From positions 9,191,501 through 9,255,500 of the forward strand of contig CM069607.1 in NCBI GenBank assembly GCA_035771175.1: DNA of 64,000 nucleotides. Reading direction: 5' to 3'. The translations under genes and the position numbers were made by a program. Source of the DNA: Paratinospora sagittata (taxonomy: Eukaryota; Streptophyta; Magnoliopsida; Ranunculales; Menispermaceae). How positions within the stretch are numbered: position 1 is the first letter of the stretch; every line of letters starts with the position of its first letter. The notes below the pieces were generated by a model. It was given only the letters and a program-made list of their open reading frames with translations. It searched no databases and was not told where the DNA came from. Positions 25,701-36,965 of the stretch are shown piece after piece.

Positions 25701-28700
25701 ATATTGTTATAAATGCTTTTCCAAGAATCAATTAGTAATTAAAATTCAACTCAGAGAAGATAGTTTTAAATTAAACCATTGGAAAATGCGTTTTTTGGTG
25801 ATGAGAAAAAGTTAATATCAACACCATAACTCTGCATTTTATTGCAAAAATTCTAATTTCATCCCAAATTGCTTTTTTCCCTTTATCCAAGCAACATATT
25901 CTCTATTTTTATTCTAGGAACAAAAAAATGTTTCTACTTATGTGCGCCCTTACTTAATGGTTGGTTAATTGTGATTGAGCTTAATGCTCTAGAATATGCT
26001 ACTAGACTCCATTACTGTTAGAAATAGTTTAGAATGTCTTGATTTTCTTTATTTATATGTTTTGGGTGTATTTAGATACATAGTTATTGTATTTAGAGAT
26101 ATAGATTATCTTGAACCTTTTACATTTAATGATAAGTATAAAACAAATAAGAGGGGGCATGTGGCAATGTTTACAGTATTGTCGCAACTCTCTTCTCCCC
26201 TTGTATCTCATCTCTTTTTTTTTTTTTTTTGAGATTCACTTTCTTTCTTCTGTGATTAGTAATACCAAAGTTTTGAAACTCTAACTTGGTATCAAAGCAT
26301 CCATGGTACAACATTAGTAAACCTTTATAGGGGTAGATGATGATGAGCCCTGAGAAGTTTTGCCTGGGACTGATGTCACTGACTCACTGGTGTAGGGCCC
26401 AATGGTGCACAAGGCAACAAAAACTCCCCTTGACTAGAAGAAATAATATCAATTTGAAGTTGTTGGTCACAAGATGAAAAATAAGAAGTGGACTCAAAGA
26501 AGGTGACATCAGCAATACAAATGTAGAGACATAAAATGGGATAATAACACTTTAACCTGCTTGAGAACAAGAGTAACCTAGAAAAACATACTTAATAGAA
26601 CAAGGGGACATTTATCTTGACCTGAACCCACAACATCAACAAAGGAATTACACGCTAGCACTCAAGGAGGCAAACTAAAGGTTGGTTGATTAGGAAATAA
26701 CAAAGAGAAAGGCGATTGATTTTCAAGGACTGATGATTGCATCCGATTAATTAAACGACAAGCTGTAAGGACAGCGGCAGCCCAATAAGTCTTAGAAACA
26801 GACATGGCAAACATTAATGTGCATGCAACATCCAATAAATGTCTATGCTTGCGTTCAACAACACCATTTTGTTGAGAAGTATGGAGACAAGTAGTTTGAT
26901 GAATGATGCTATACTCAATACAAAAGGGCTGCATACATGATTGATTGTATTCAAGAGCATTGTCAGATCTCAAAATTTTAAGACACTTGCCAAGTTGAGT
27001 AAGAATTTCATTATAAAAGTAGAAAAGGCTTTAGGTGATTCAAAACAGTTTTTCAATAAAAAGAACCAAGCCATCTAGAAAAAACATCAACAAAAATGAC
27101 AAAATAAAGATAGTCAAGAGGACTTTCCGTTTTGGAGGGACCCCAAAATTTGTTTGGACTAAATCAAAAGGACATGATTGTCACCTATCAACTTGACTGG
27201 GAAAAGAACTACAATGATACCTGCCTAGTTAAGAAGCTTCACATTCTAAAATTAGAGACCGAACTCAACTGGGGAATCAGTTGATGTAACTTGACAAGTG
27301 AAGGATGACCCATATGACAACGCCATCGGAACGAAGACACAACAGCTAGCTATCAATGAAACTGCAGAGTAGGTAAGATCAAGTAATATAGACCATTTTG
27401 TTCATGCCCAAAACCAATTATTGTGTTTTTCTTGAGATCTTGAAACTCATATTGAGTTGGAATAAATGTCACTAAATAATGAGTTAACTAACTGATAACA
27501 AATTAAAAGGAAAAACATGAGTGTAAAGTCCAGATGGTAGTGGTAAAGACTTGGTAAGGTTAAGATCACCCTTTCCAAGGACAAGACAAGAAGATCCATC
27601 AGCAAGCCAGCAAGGAAATATGTGATTGAGAAGACGTGAAATTATGAAAGAGGGAAGAATTACTAGACATATGAGAGCTTGCGCCTGAGTCAATTATCAA
27701 AGAAGATGGAGTTCAGGCAACTGTTCAAGCAGAGTTACCTGAAGTTACCATATTAGCAGTAGAAGGTTGTGAAGAAGTTGAAGAAAGAAATTATAATTGA
27801 CTAAGTATTTGGTTCAACATGTCTTGACGAGAATCAGAGGGGGATGCACCATTTCCAAAAGGAACACCAACATTAGAACCGATGCTTTTTGATGTTGCAC
27901 GGTTGGCATATGTAAGCGTTTCTAATTTATCCCAATAACTTTCCTCAATGTGTTCTTTAACACAATTGGTATATTTTCCAAGCTCGCGAAAGTTATGCCT
28001 TTACGACCACCACGGACACTCCTAGCGGTATGTCCATGATGTCCCCACGAATACTACAACCACCAACACAGTGGAGATCATGCATATCAAAGGTGAGGGG
28101 AAAAACTTTTTCTTCAGGCATCGATCATCCAAACTTGATTTAGAAGTACACCAATAATCGTGAAACTTCACAACTTCAACAGAAACTTTAGATCAGCGTG
28201 GACTGACTAGGAAAGACAAACTTTAACATCAAACAAAAGGCAGCTTCAACTAAATCTGAATCTGCTCATACTTTTCACAAACAAGCACAAATTCAACCAC
28301 AAAGTCCTGTATAATCCATAATATCTAGTTTGATCAAGAAAAGAAAGACTAGAGATTAACGATTCAACCAAACGAAAAGGAAAAAGAGGAAGAAAGAGAA
28401 TAAAAAAAAGTGCTCTGATGCCTAGTTAAAGTTTCAATACTTTGGTATCACTACAGAAAACAAAGAAAGATAATCGAAAAGAAGAAAGAGACAAGAGGAA
28501 AGGGAAGAAGAGGTTTTGTGAACAAAATCATGAACAATAACACACCCTCTCTCTTATTTCATTCATTCTTATCATTAAATGTAAAAGATCCAAAATGACC
28601 CTATATGTCTACATACAATAACCATGTATCTAAATACACCCAAAAGACATAAATAAAGACAATCAAGACATTCTAAAGTATTTCTAACAGTACTTAGTTT

Positions 28701-30196
28701 GTGATGGCGATGGCTATGCAGATGTCTAGCTAACTATTGGTTGACCCAGATGAGGAGTTCAAACTTCAATTAGCAAAGCCCATTCATTAATGATGCACCT
28801 GCCTGGCAGCAACGTTGATACCAGTGGTGCTCCAATGGCAGCACCATTTGAGTTTGTTATGATGTGGAGATTCTATCATGTTTATCAGTGACTGTGTCGA
28901 GTAGAAAGCATGTAATCATTGACATCGGTATTGTTGGTCCTTTGAATGTGCTGTGGTGGCAAACATTTTATCTGGGATGTGCCATTTTCTTACCTTTGAG
29001 CCTTCTAATAAGTGATAATAATATTGCTACTGCTTGAAATGAGTTGGTGATGATCCAGATTGACCTGACACTCATTTCCAATATCATTTTTCAGGCTAAG
29101 AATTTGGTTTTATTCCTGAAGTCAAAATGACCTCAAATTAGGTTCTGTATCAGTTGTAGTTGGACAATAATTTTTAAAATGTAAGAGATTAAAATTGGCT
29201 TTTAAAGGAGGAATATGAAAACCTTAAAAGAACAGCTAATAAAGCCTTAAAAGCGTTCAAATGAATGATGCAGGGAAGTTCTATTGCTTTTGAATTTTGC
29301 AATCACTGAGATGTTATTTGTTATTTGAAATCAAACCAATGATGCTTATTGATCTATAGTGCATATAAACATTGGTATTCTGACATAATATGATTGAAGA
29401 TATGTAATTTGATTATAATATATAATTCTTGCTTCTAGCTAAAAATTTGATTAATTTTTATAGCCTTTATATGTGCTGTATGGCAGAATTTCCTGCTCTC
29501 AATGACATCTTAAAGAAACATGGAGCTGAGGGGGATGAGGTGTTAGGTCAGGCACAATTCGCAGGATTACTTCAACAAGTTTTACAAGACTTAGCAAATG
29601 AACTTGCTGCAAATCACATTGTTATCATTCAGAAAATAAGGATTATTAATGGTTCTAGGCTGAAAGAGGTTGGTATCAAAATTCATTTTTTTTTGCTTTC
29701 TTCACTACATATTTCTTAAATAAATTCTGGAGTGCAGTGATCCTTGAAGAACCATCCCCTTCAAAAATACATAAGTTTATCAATCGTTTTTGTTTCCTTT
29801 TTCAACCTATTCATGCCAATCTTTTAAGTGTTTTGATTTTCTTTCTAAAGTTGTAATTTTTTTAATGAAAAATTCTTTAAAATGCAGCTTTTAGCAGATG
29901 AGAACGAAATGAAAAATGTAGCACATGATATATTCAAGGACATCGGTGATGGAAAGGTTAAAAGCAGTTGCCTAGAGAGAATCAAGCTGTTTCTTGAGAA
30001 ATTTCTGGACCTGCCATCAGTGGAAGCCAATGAATCAGTTTATCTATTTTATGAGCAAGTGTTTACTGATATGCTTGATGGAGAGAGTGATGTTGAGTTG
30101 GAGATTGATGGATTTGGAGTAATGGTGAAAGATATTCTCAAAAAATCTGCAGAGCTGCTTGATGCCAATCCCATCTTTCAGAATGTCCACCATTGA
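19723..30196 (+). CDS. EF-hand-like plant protein, 4 coding exons, 323 aa
   Basis: Exons 19723-20008, 20093-20287, 29487-29668 and 29888-30196 join in frame with GT/AG at every junction (972 nt with stop). The start MLDGGLTVLDGSSL is the first in-frame ATG of the open frame. Residues about 130-150 (FTELDEKETGKVGKREIGKA) form a degenerate EF-hand: the loop keeps the first D, the central G, a hydrophobic residue and the last E, but has K where a second acidic ligand is usual, so calcium binding is doubtful. A second weak loop, DIFKDIGDGKVKSS, starts in exon 4. The protein is acidic and helical, with no signal peptide or membrane segment seen. It resembles uncharacterised plant 'calcium-binding EF-hand family' proteins, but I cannot assign a role. 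Introns 1, 2 and 3 are 84, 9199 and 219 bp. Alternative 3' exons cannot be excluded. Confidence 0.82.
21400..21570 (-). repeat. SINE-like repeat in intron 2
   Basis: On the minus strand an A-box-like TTTTAGCTCAGTTAAGA (about 21550-21534) is followed by a decayed B-box GGTACTTGAACACC (about 21499-21486) and a tail containing GACGTGCAATGTTCTAAGG. The head matches the general layout of plant tRNA-derived SINEs. The ends were not resolved. Confidence 0.45.
22040..22640 (-). pseudogene. Copia integrase fragment in intron 2
   Basis: The minus-strand frame shows integrase-core residues TFIDDFSHRG (about 22410-22380), RSGGEYYRKFDGL (about 22295-22255) and VVERHNCTLIEMVRNIL (about 22170-22120), in the order and spacing of Ty1/copia integrases (usual forms FIDDYSR, DRGGEYYG, GVAERRNRTL). 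Stops and frameshifts break it, and neither LTRs nor the rest of pol were found next to it. Confidence 0.72.
23385..23540 (-). repeat. LINE 3'-end fragment
   Basis: CAACCCAACTAAGCCTTTTC followed by CTATATGGGGTCGACTATATG and TTCAAATTACAAGAAGTTAAG matches the 3' terminal region of the LINE at 1381-3290 in the same orientation. It is uninterrupted where that copy carries a solo LTR. It is a short 3' fragment with no coding capacity. Confidence 0.6.
25123..25142 (+). repeat. G20 homopolymer tract
   Basis: Twenty consecutive G, preceded by a T-rich run and GTT and followed by TGTGGGTGGTTGG, so the G-rich strand can form a G-quadruplex. It lies in intron 2, on the sense strand of the gene. Homopolymer length may be imprecise. 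Confidence 0.85.
25441..25465 (+). repeat. G25 homopolymer tract
   Basis: Twenty-five consecutive G after CTTCTTTTTTGTT, the same left context as the tract 300 bp upstream (TTTTTTGTTG). It lies in intron 2, on the sense strand. The recurring context suggests a shared origin rather than chance. Confidence 0.85.
26016..26286 (+). mobile_element. Copia LTR, inverted relative to its partner
   Basis: It starts TGTTAGAAATAGTTTAGAATG and ends ...GAAACTCTAACT before TGGTATCAAAGCATC, which is the usual copia primer-binding start (initiator Met-tRNA complement). It is homologous to the reverse complement of 28424-28689. Orientation is plus, while the gag-pol remnant between the two is minus. Confidence 0.72.
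26640..28400 (-). pseudogene. Degenerate copia gag-pol remnant in intron 2
   Basis: Read from the right: a ruined gag zinc knuckle (GHHGHTARSV, about 28040-27990), a protease-region stretch LADGSSCLVLGKGDLNLTKS with PFNLLSVS (27610-27484), then integrase residues MRSDNALEYN and QQNGVVERKHRHLLDVA (26973-26820). The order fits a minus-strand Ty1/copia element whose 5' LTR is at 28424-28689. Stops and frameshifts are frequent and no reverse transcriptase or RNase H is present, so the 3' half is lost. Confidence 0.75.
28424..28689 (-). mobile_element. Copia 5' LTR of the intronic element
   Basis: On the minus strand it runs from TGTTAGAAATACTTTAGAATG at 28689 to ...GAAACTTTAACT, then AGGCATCAGAGC at 28423-28412, a mutated primer-binding site. 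It is homologous along its length to 26016-26286 in the opposite orientation. The 5-bp flanks of the pair (ATTAC and GTACT) do not match, so the two did not arrive as one simple insertion. Confidence 0.72.
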
Positions 30197-31667
30197 AGCA
30201 AGGTGATATACATTTTTCCCTTCTCTTTGGTATTTGATCACCAGAGTTTATTGTTCATGTTCTTGTTGTTGTTTCCGAAGTATATATTACCTCAAAGATA
30301 GAAACATGCATCTGATATATCATTATAATGAAATGTGAGCGTATATACCAACAGATTGATATGTGAAATTTAGATTTCAAAGTGTAATCAGGAGAAACTG
30401 ATCTCTTGTCATGCATAAATTGTTTGAGGCTATTACATTTGTTAGATCAAACGAAAATTTTAATAGGTTTAAGTTTTACCAAGATTAGCAGCATCGTTAA
30501 CTTTGAAATTATAGAAAAGTGCTTGATCAAAGCATTGTTCCTCAACAATATTTAGGACAATTTAAAATGCAATACTTGCCTTTCCTGAAAACCATTTTTA
30601 TTTCCTCCTTTCTTGCTCCTTATTATAGTCTCATTCCTGCTGAATATCTCGGTTGAACAGTGGCTATATTGTAGGTATCTCTTGATCCGAAATAGTTTCT
30701 TTTGACTATATTCTGTCAATAAGGAATACCCCTTGAGCCTATTATCACCATGGTTCCATCAGGCATCGGCTCTCTTAATCAAGGTTCTCTTGCTAACAAT
30801 TTAACTTTCGTATTGAAACCTATTTTAAAAAGTCCATCCTTTAACCTTGTAAATGTCAAAAATTTCTCATTTTTAATTATAAACATCACTTATATTTGAA
30901 ATTATTTTGAAATGTCAATTCTATATACTCGAACTCAATTCACTTATAGTCAGTCTAAAAGACTACATAAACAAAATTATAGTTAGTGCAAACCTAGTTG
31001 AATGCGGACAAAATCTTGAAGTTAAAACAGCCTGACCTAAGACGACAGAACCTGAGAATTCAAATCCAAGCTATTAAAACTTGAACTTTTTCCATTCCTT
31101 AGAACCATATATTGTCATTATATACATCATATTAAAAGAACATATTCTAAATCCAATGCAGTAATCCTTCAACTTCTAATGGGAAATTGAATTACAAGAC
31201 AGAAAAGACAGCACAAGAATTTTTTCAGTCTACCCTAACTGTATTCAAAGTATGGTCTTCTCTTTATTAATTAGGCAGGTGAATTATACCTCCCTTGCAA
31301 GATCTTGACAATTAGAATGATTGATTGAAAGAAAGAAAGAAAGAATCTTACCACCCATCAAACACATCCAAGAAGTTCTTATCAGCTACACCACCAATCA
31401 ACCTGAAGGTTTTTGGCTCTCTTTTTTTTTCTGTACCTTTCACAAATATTTGCACAGTTGTAAAACTTTAATAATTATATACACAAGCTTTCAGCTTTGC
31501 GCTATGCGTGGCGATTTTGTAAATTATTGTAATAGAGTTAATAATAGCAATTAATGAACAAACAATGACTAACTCATTAAACTAAATAAACCTATAAATT
31601 AATATATAATTTTTAACGTAGACAAAAAAAAAAGAGGGGGGGGGGGGACAAAACCATTCTTTTTTAT
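30197..31667. other. 3' flank of the EF-hand-like gene
   Basis: It presumably begins with the 3' UTR of the gene ending at 30196; no clear poly(A) signal could be assigned. The rest is AT-rich. A GAAAGAAAGAAAGAA run at 31328-31343 opens a segment that recurs near 33540. No further gene was seen. Confidence 0.5.
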
Positions 31668-31740
31668 GTATGAGACTCAACTAAACTCAACAAAGTCTTT
31701 TCCAACTATATGCGGCCAAAGCCTCTATTGCATAAGAAGA
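31668..31740 (-). repeat. LINE 3'-end fragment (short)
   Basis: ACTCAACTAAACTCAACAAAG followed by TCTTTTCCAACTATATGCGGCC resembles the 3' ends at 1381-1464 and 23385-23540, with TCAAC repeats at the outer edge (TTGAG on the element strand). It follows a G12 tract (31637-31648). Confidence 0.45.
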
Positions 31741-31973
31741 AGATATTGTATTTTCAAAGGAAAAAAACAACAAAGTCACCAAAACCATTCTCTTTTACCT
31801 AATAGCTTATTTCAATATAACACTAGTAAAATAGGAGGAAAAAGTTTTGGAAAACAACCACAAGTTGAAGGGAATATGTGGAAACTAAGCCTTGAAGACT
31901 TGGGCCCAATAGATCTAGCATGAATGTCGGCTGGGCAAGTCAAAAGTAGATTGAGGTTAAAAGTTGAACTCAT

Positions 31974-33158
31974 GGTTCGAAAATTCTCCGAAATTCGGTG
32001 AACTTCTACGAATTATTTCTCTTTTTTTACCATCGAAGTGCGAAGTGGATGTAAAATAAAAATTACAAAAATTCACCGAAATAGTTCGATAAAATTTGAC
32101 AAAATTCGATAAACTTCAATAAAATTTCTATTTTTCAATTCAAAAATGCAAAAATTCGACAAGAAATTCGATAAAATTCGACAAAGTTCGATGAAATTCA
32201 ACAAAGAAGTAAAAAAATGTTATTTCATTAATAAAAACAAAAAATATATCAATAATTATGTATTATTTTCAACTTCATCAACCAACATAGCAATATAAAT
32301 TTTAAAAAATAATTTAATAAGCTAACAAGTTATGCAGTTTATGGGATATGTTTTACCAAAAAGAGAAGAAAAGAAACAAAAAAATAAATAAATAAATAAA
32401 GTTGAAATAAGATAAAAATTTAAAAATAAATTAAAAAAGTTTCCAAAGCCATATTCTTTTAGTTAACTCTTATAAAACAAGATTAAAAAACAATACATTT
32501 AAATAATAAACTAATAAATTAAGCATGGTGAGATTCAAACTAGCAAAGTATATGGTTGAGAAGCAAGCCACTAAAAAATTAAATATCAAAACAAAGAAAA
32601 TAAATTAAGACCAAAAGCAACCATTTCAAATTCATCAACCCACTTAATAAGATTGATTTTGTTAGGTCACTTATTGGTATTTTTATGAATTAAAAGTGTT
32701 TATTTATATTAGTTTTTTAGCTTATACTACAATAAATCTATTGTATATTTAAGCATATATAAAAAAAATTCTCTGAACTTCTCTAATTAGGAAATTTTTA
32801 CAAAAATTCTTCATGTTAAATTAAACTTCTTCAAATTAATTCTAATTTTCAAGTGATCGAAGTCAAGTTGAAATCGAATTTTCAATCCTTGGATGTGCGT
32901 TAAACAATGTTAATGTAAAAACACATGTTTCAACCGATTATATTTATACTTTTATATGTGAAAAATATCTATTTATGTTTGTTTTCATCATTTCTAATAG
33001 TAATTATGCATATTTAACATCTATATAGAAATTCTTTAAACTTCTCTAAGTTGGCGAATTTTTACAATAATTCTCCAAGACTTCTCAAACTTCTCCGAAT
33101 TAATTATGATTTTTAAAGGTCGAAGTGTCGGGCGAAATCGAAGTTTCGAACCTTGGTC
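31974..33158. mobile_element. hAT-like non-autonomous element (1185 bp)
   Basis: The octamer GAACTCAT flanks it exactly at 31966-31973 and 33159-33166. The left end GGTTCGAAAATTC matches the reverse complement of the right end (GACCAAGGTTCGAAACTTCG) apart from six extra bases on the right. Many TTCGATAAA-type subterminal repeats fill 32030-32200. The right-terminal sequence occurs twice (about 32766-32893 and 33030-33158). There is no transposase. The 8-bp duplication points to hAT. Confidence 0.68.
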
Positions 33159-33166
33159 GAACTCAT

Positions 33167-35113
33167 TGGGTGGCTTGTTTGTTAACTATATCTCCATCTC
33201 AATTGTAAAATGAATATGTGGATCTCTTAAACATTCAACTAGAATATATTCTTTTAGGGTGCTTCTATTTCATGTGCGGGCTCACGTAGATATATGTTAA
33301 CCATTTGTTCCTTATGACTTGACATCTCTATTGATGGTTCTTGGTTTCTATTTGACTAATCCCTTGAGATGTATGCAAATCTCCTTTTTTTCGCAATACC
33401 CTCAAGACTCCCACTATCTAAGACAAAGTTTCTAACCATATCCCAGTTGCTCATAGTTGCGTCGAAACAAATCTATATTTGTTGCAAGTTTTGCTAGTCC
33501 AACAGTACTCTGCTTCCTCCTTCCCTTCTGGCAATTAAAAGAAAGAAAGAAGCCATGTAGCCAGTAGTCGATCCATGACTTGCATCAAACACATCCAAGA
33601 ACCTTATCTATGCTTCACCACCAATATCACCCTGTGGCTATTGCTACTTATCCCTCTTATTTAATTTCTTCTGCTCTCGTCACAAACACATGTACAACAT
33701 CCAACATTCAAAGATTTATTTCTTGTGGACCATGATGTCTGGGGAATCTTAGTACGAAAGTGAATCATCAATCAATCTCATGTTTGACATCCATAAACTT
33801 AATTCAAAATTGAGTTGACATCACTTTTATTTTATAATAGATAGATTATCTTCTTAGGCGTAAATGTATATCTCAAAATTCAATTATCTAGAAGACCTCT
33901 TCGCATCTAGTTTGAAGGGTTTGAATTAGCCAATTGGGTTTTATATTATGTATCACTTGCCATGATGAGAGTAGCTTTCTTAGATGCAATGATAATGTCT
34001 CTCTTCTTTCAAGCCATCCCATCTATGCCCAAAAGCAATAGTTGATAGAAAATTAACATGTACGAATCCAAAGCATTTCAAAGAGGAGTGCTTACATGTG
34101 AATCTCTGTATCATTAGATAGCATGCAGTAAGATCTATATATATATAGCTTAGGGTACTTGTCCTAGTAATTGTATAAACATCATCTGCTCTATATTTTG
34201 ACATCCATAACGCACCTCCAAGGGAACAAACTATTGGCTCATATGCCATTTGTTAATAGGTATAGATCTAAATTAACAGGATTTGCGGGTGTATTGAGCT
34301 CAGATCCCACTGATCAAGGGTTGGCTCAAAGTGCATTTTTAGAGTGTCTAGCTCCTTGAGTGGCCCTAGCATGGTCCCATGTCCACACTTATATCATTTC
34401 TAAGTATAAGATTTTACTCTGAAAGGTCTTGATAATGATGAAAGCGAGTGAATGCAATGAATTCACTCGTGCAACAATATGGGTCTATTATTTTGATCCA
34501 TATGGTACCTAACTATATATTAATTAATTAATTAATTAAGATAATATACGCTGTTGAGTAGGAATTAAAATTAGGTCAACAACTGGAAGCTCAACTTGTG
34601 AAAGGGTGCCTCATAATTCTACCTTGAAAGAAGGTATGAGTTTTCGTCTCCCCCCTTACACTTGGGGTGTGGTTAGATCATTCATGTTTTTCTTCATATG
34701 GTCTTCCGGGCTCTTGTTTCAGGCCACTTTCCCATTTGCTTATTATTGCCATAGAGCTATCTTATTTGAGTCTCACTTCCCTCTAACCAAAGTGTCAGGA
34801 AAATGGTAAAAAGAAAAAGTTAACATTACGGTGCCTGCACCAAATGTCCAATCTCCATTACAACTCCAAATACGTATGGATGTAAAAACCATAAAAGGCC
34901 AGTATTAATATGTATCACCAATGAGAATACATATGCCATATACATGTTAAGAGGAATTAAAGGAAAATTGATTTTTATTTAAGAAATATTAACTGTGATG
35001 CTGGAATTTTATATATTTTCAATTATACAAAGAGCCCGAATCCCCCGCCCAATCCAACCCAACCAATCTATATTTGGAGTCTGGCTCAAGAGAAATCCTT
35101 CCCCCTCATAACT
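33167..35113. other. Intergenic region downstream of both genes
   Basis: No gene was recognised. It includes a GAAAGAAAGAAG segment with a copy of the 31330-31460 sequence (33540-33620), a TTAA repeat run (34518-34538) and, at its right edge, the probable 3' UTR of the DWARF27-like gene. The frame at 34606-34809 has no family resemblance. Confidence 0.5.
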
Positions 35114-36874
35114 TTAATTGGTGCAATCTGAAGTATGCTTCTTCTTAGCCTTGCCTGCAACATGCATAAATCAACACAATTACCTCTCATTCTTAATTAA
35201 GTTTATATATATGTATGTATATACGTATGTTTCATTAATTAGTTACATAGTATCTTGTAGCAAGGTTGCTTCAGTGCTGGATCATCGGCCGCTGTGGGAG
35301 GGTGTTGGCCGAATATCATGTCGCAACTCATATCATCAAAATCTGTTAAAAAATAAAAATAAATAAATAAATAAAAGAATAATAATAAAAGAATTTTATG
35401 TCATCTGTATGTCAAGATCATACATAGATTTTTCAGATAAAATAAAAAAAAAAAAAAAATGAAACCCTCAATTTTGTATGGAACTATAAATTGCTCAGTA
35501 GAGTTATGGACCAAACTGTTCTCCGGTATCCAGGTATAATATATACAGACATACATATATGTTGAATGGCATTCGCAGTTGACCCCCTTTAGTTATTACA
35601 TCCATACATATAATAAATAAATTCATTGGGTTGATGAATTGGTTTCCATGACTGCACTCTGTCTCTGAATGCAAGACATATTATATGGATGGTGGTGCAT
35701 GGTAATTAAAAGAGAATATGATGACATCATAATATATCATCCATATATGTGTGTTAAGCACCGCAAATGGGCATGATGATTAGTTAATTCAACTTTAATT
35801 GGCCTCCTTCATGCATATGGGTCCACTTGCACCCTAAGTGGCACATTTCTTGGCCCTACCCACCCTTCCATTTGTTTGTCTTTCATTCCTTGCTGTAGTG
35901 CATTAATAACATACTGTACTCAAACCACCTTCTACCTTGTTGATATATCTCTTTCCATGACATGAGTTTCTAAGTAGCATATTTTTTTTTTTGCAGCTTT
36001 TTTTTTTTTTTCTTTTGGGTATCGCTTTTTTGGCACTCGGCGGGTGTCCTCCTCCCTTTTGGAACAAGATTAATCGTTCCGAATTTGAGAATTTGTATAG
36101 GTAAGGGCACCTTTCTTAACATAGATGGACCTCCTCCCTTTTGGAACGAGATTAATCGTTCCGAATTTGAGAATTTGTATAGGTAAGGGCACCTCTCTTA
36201 ACAGAGATGGACGAGGGCAGGCTCGAACTCGTGACGAGTCTCTCAACCGCAGCTCATAGTTCGCTCTCCAAACTCGCGAACCAACCCCATATTGGTTCAT
36301 GCAACATTATTACTTATACATATATACATGCATGATGAGCTCTAAATTATTTTTCTATTTTAATTAATTAAGTCACAAAAAACCTAAAATCAATCTAATT
36401 TATTAATGATGATAATGCAGATGAATCAACCTTGTTTTGGAGAATTTTTCTAAAAGTGTTTTTCTGATAAGCACTTATAAGAAAAACATTTTTGATAAGG
36501 CCAGTCTTTCACACGTCTAAAAATATTTTATTCCAAAAGTTCTTTCCAAACAGGGCCATAGTCTTCAAGTTCATCGCTTTTCTTTTATTTAAAATATGTC
36601 ATAATATATAACATGAATGGAAAGAAAACTTACTTGGCACCATGTTGACAGGCATTCCAAAGGAGTCATTCATGAACTTCTGTGAAGGTATCTTACAGAG
36701 GTTGACACACATTCCCACACAACTACTCCTCTCCAAAAATCTACAAATTAAATTAATTAGACAATCAAATTTATATAAATCAAAATGCTTTTATTTATTT
36801 AATTGAAACTCATCAATTTTCTGAAAATAATCCAATGCAAACTGTGAACATTATATGAATAATACACTTGGGTT

Positions 36875-36965
<91 letters not shown>

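Larger units (their letters stand above)
20288..29486 (+). other. Intron 2 of the EF-hand-like gene, 9.2 kb
   Basis: The intron lies between the donor after CTTTCAG (GT at 20288) and the acceptor TATGGCAG before AATTTCC at 29487. Codon phase is preserved: S-G split, then E-F-P-A. It holds a SINE-like block, a copia integrase fragment, a LINE 3' fragment, two long G tracts and a rearranged copia element, all on the minus strand where orientation can be told, that is antisense to the gene. The remaining stretches (20300-21390, 22650-23380, 23550-25100, 28700-29480) show nothing recognisable. Confidence 0.75.

Noticed and set aside
34606..34809. 67-codon open frame with hydrophobic residues
   Set aside because: There is no family resemblance or supporting splice structure, and the surrounding sequence is intergenic.
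35118..35366. 82-codon plus-strand open frame
   Set aside because: It is antisense to exons 6 and 7 of the D27-like gene, whose splice junctions and conserved residues are convincing.
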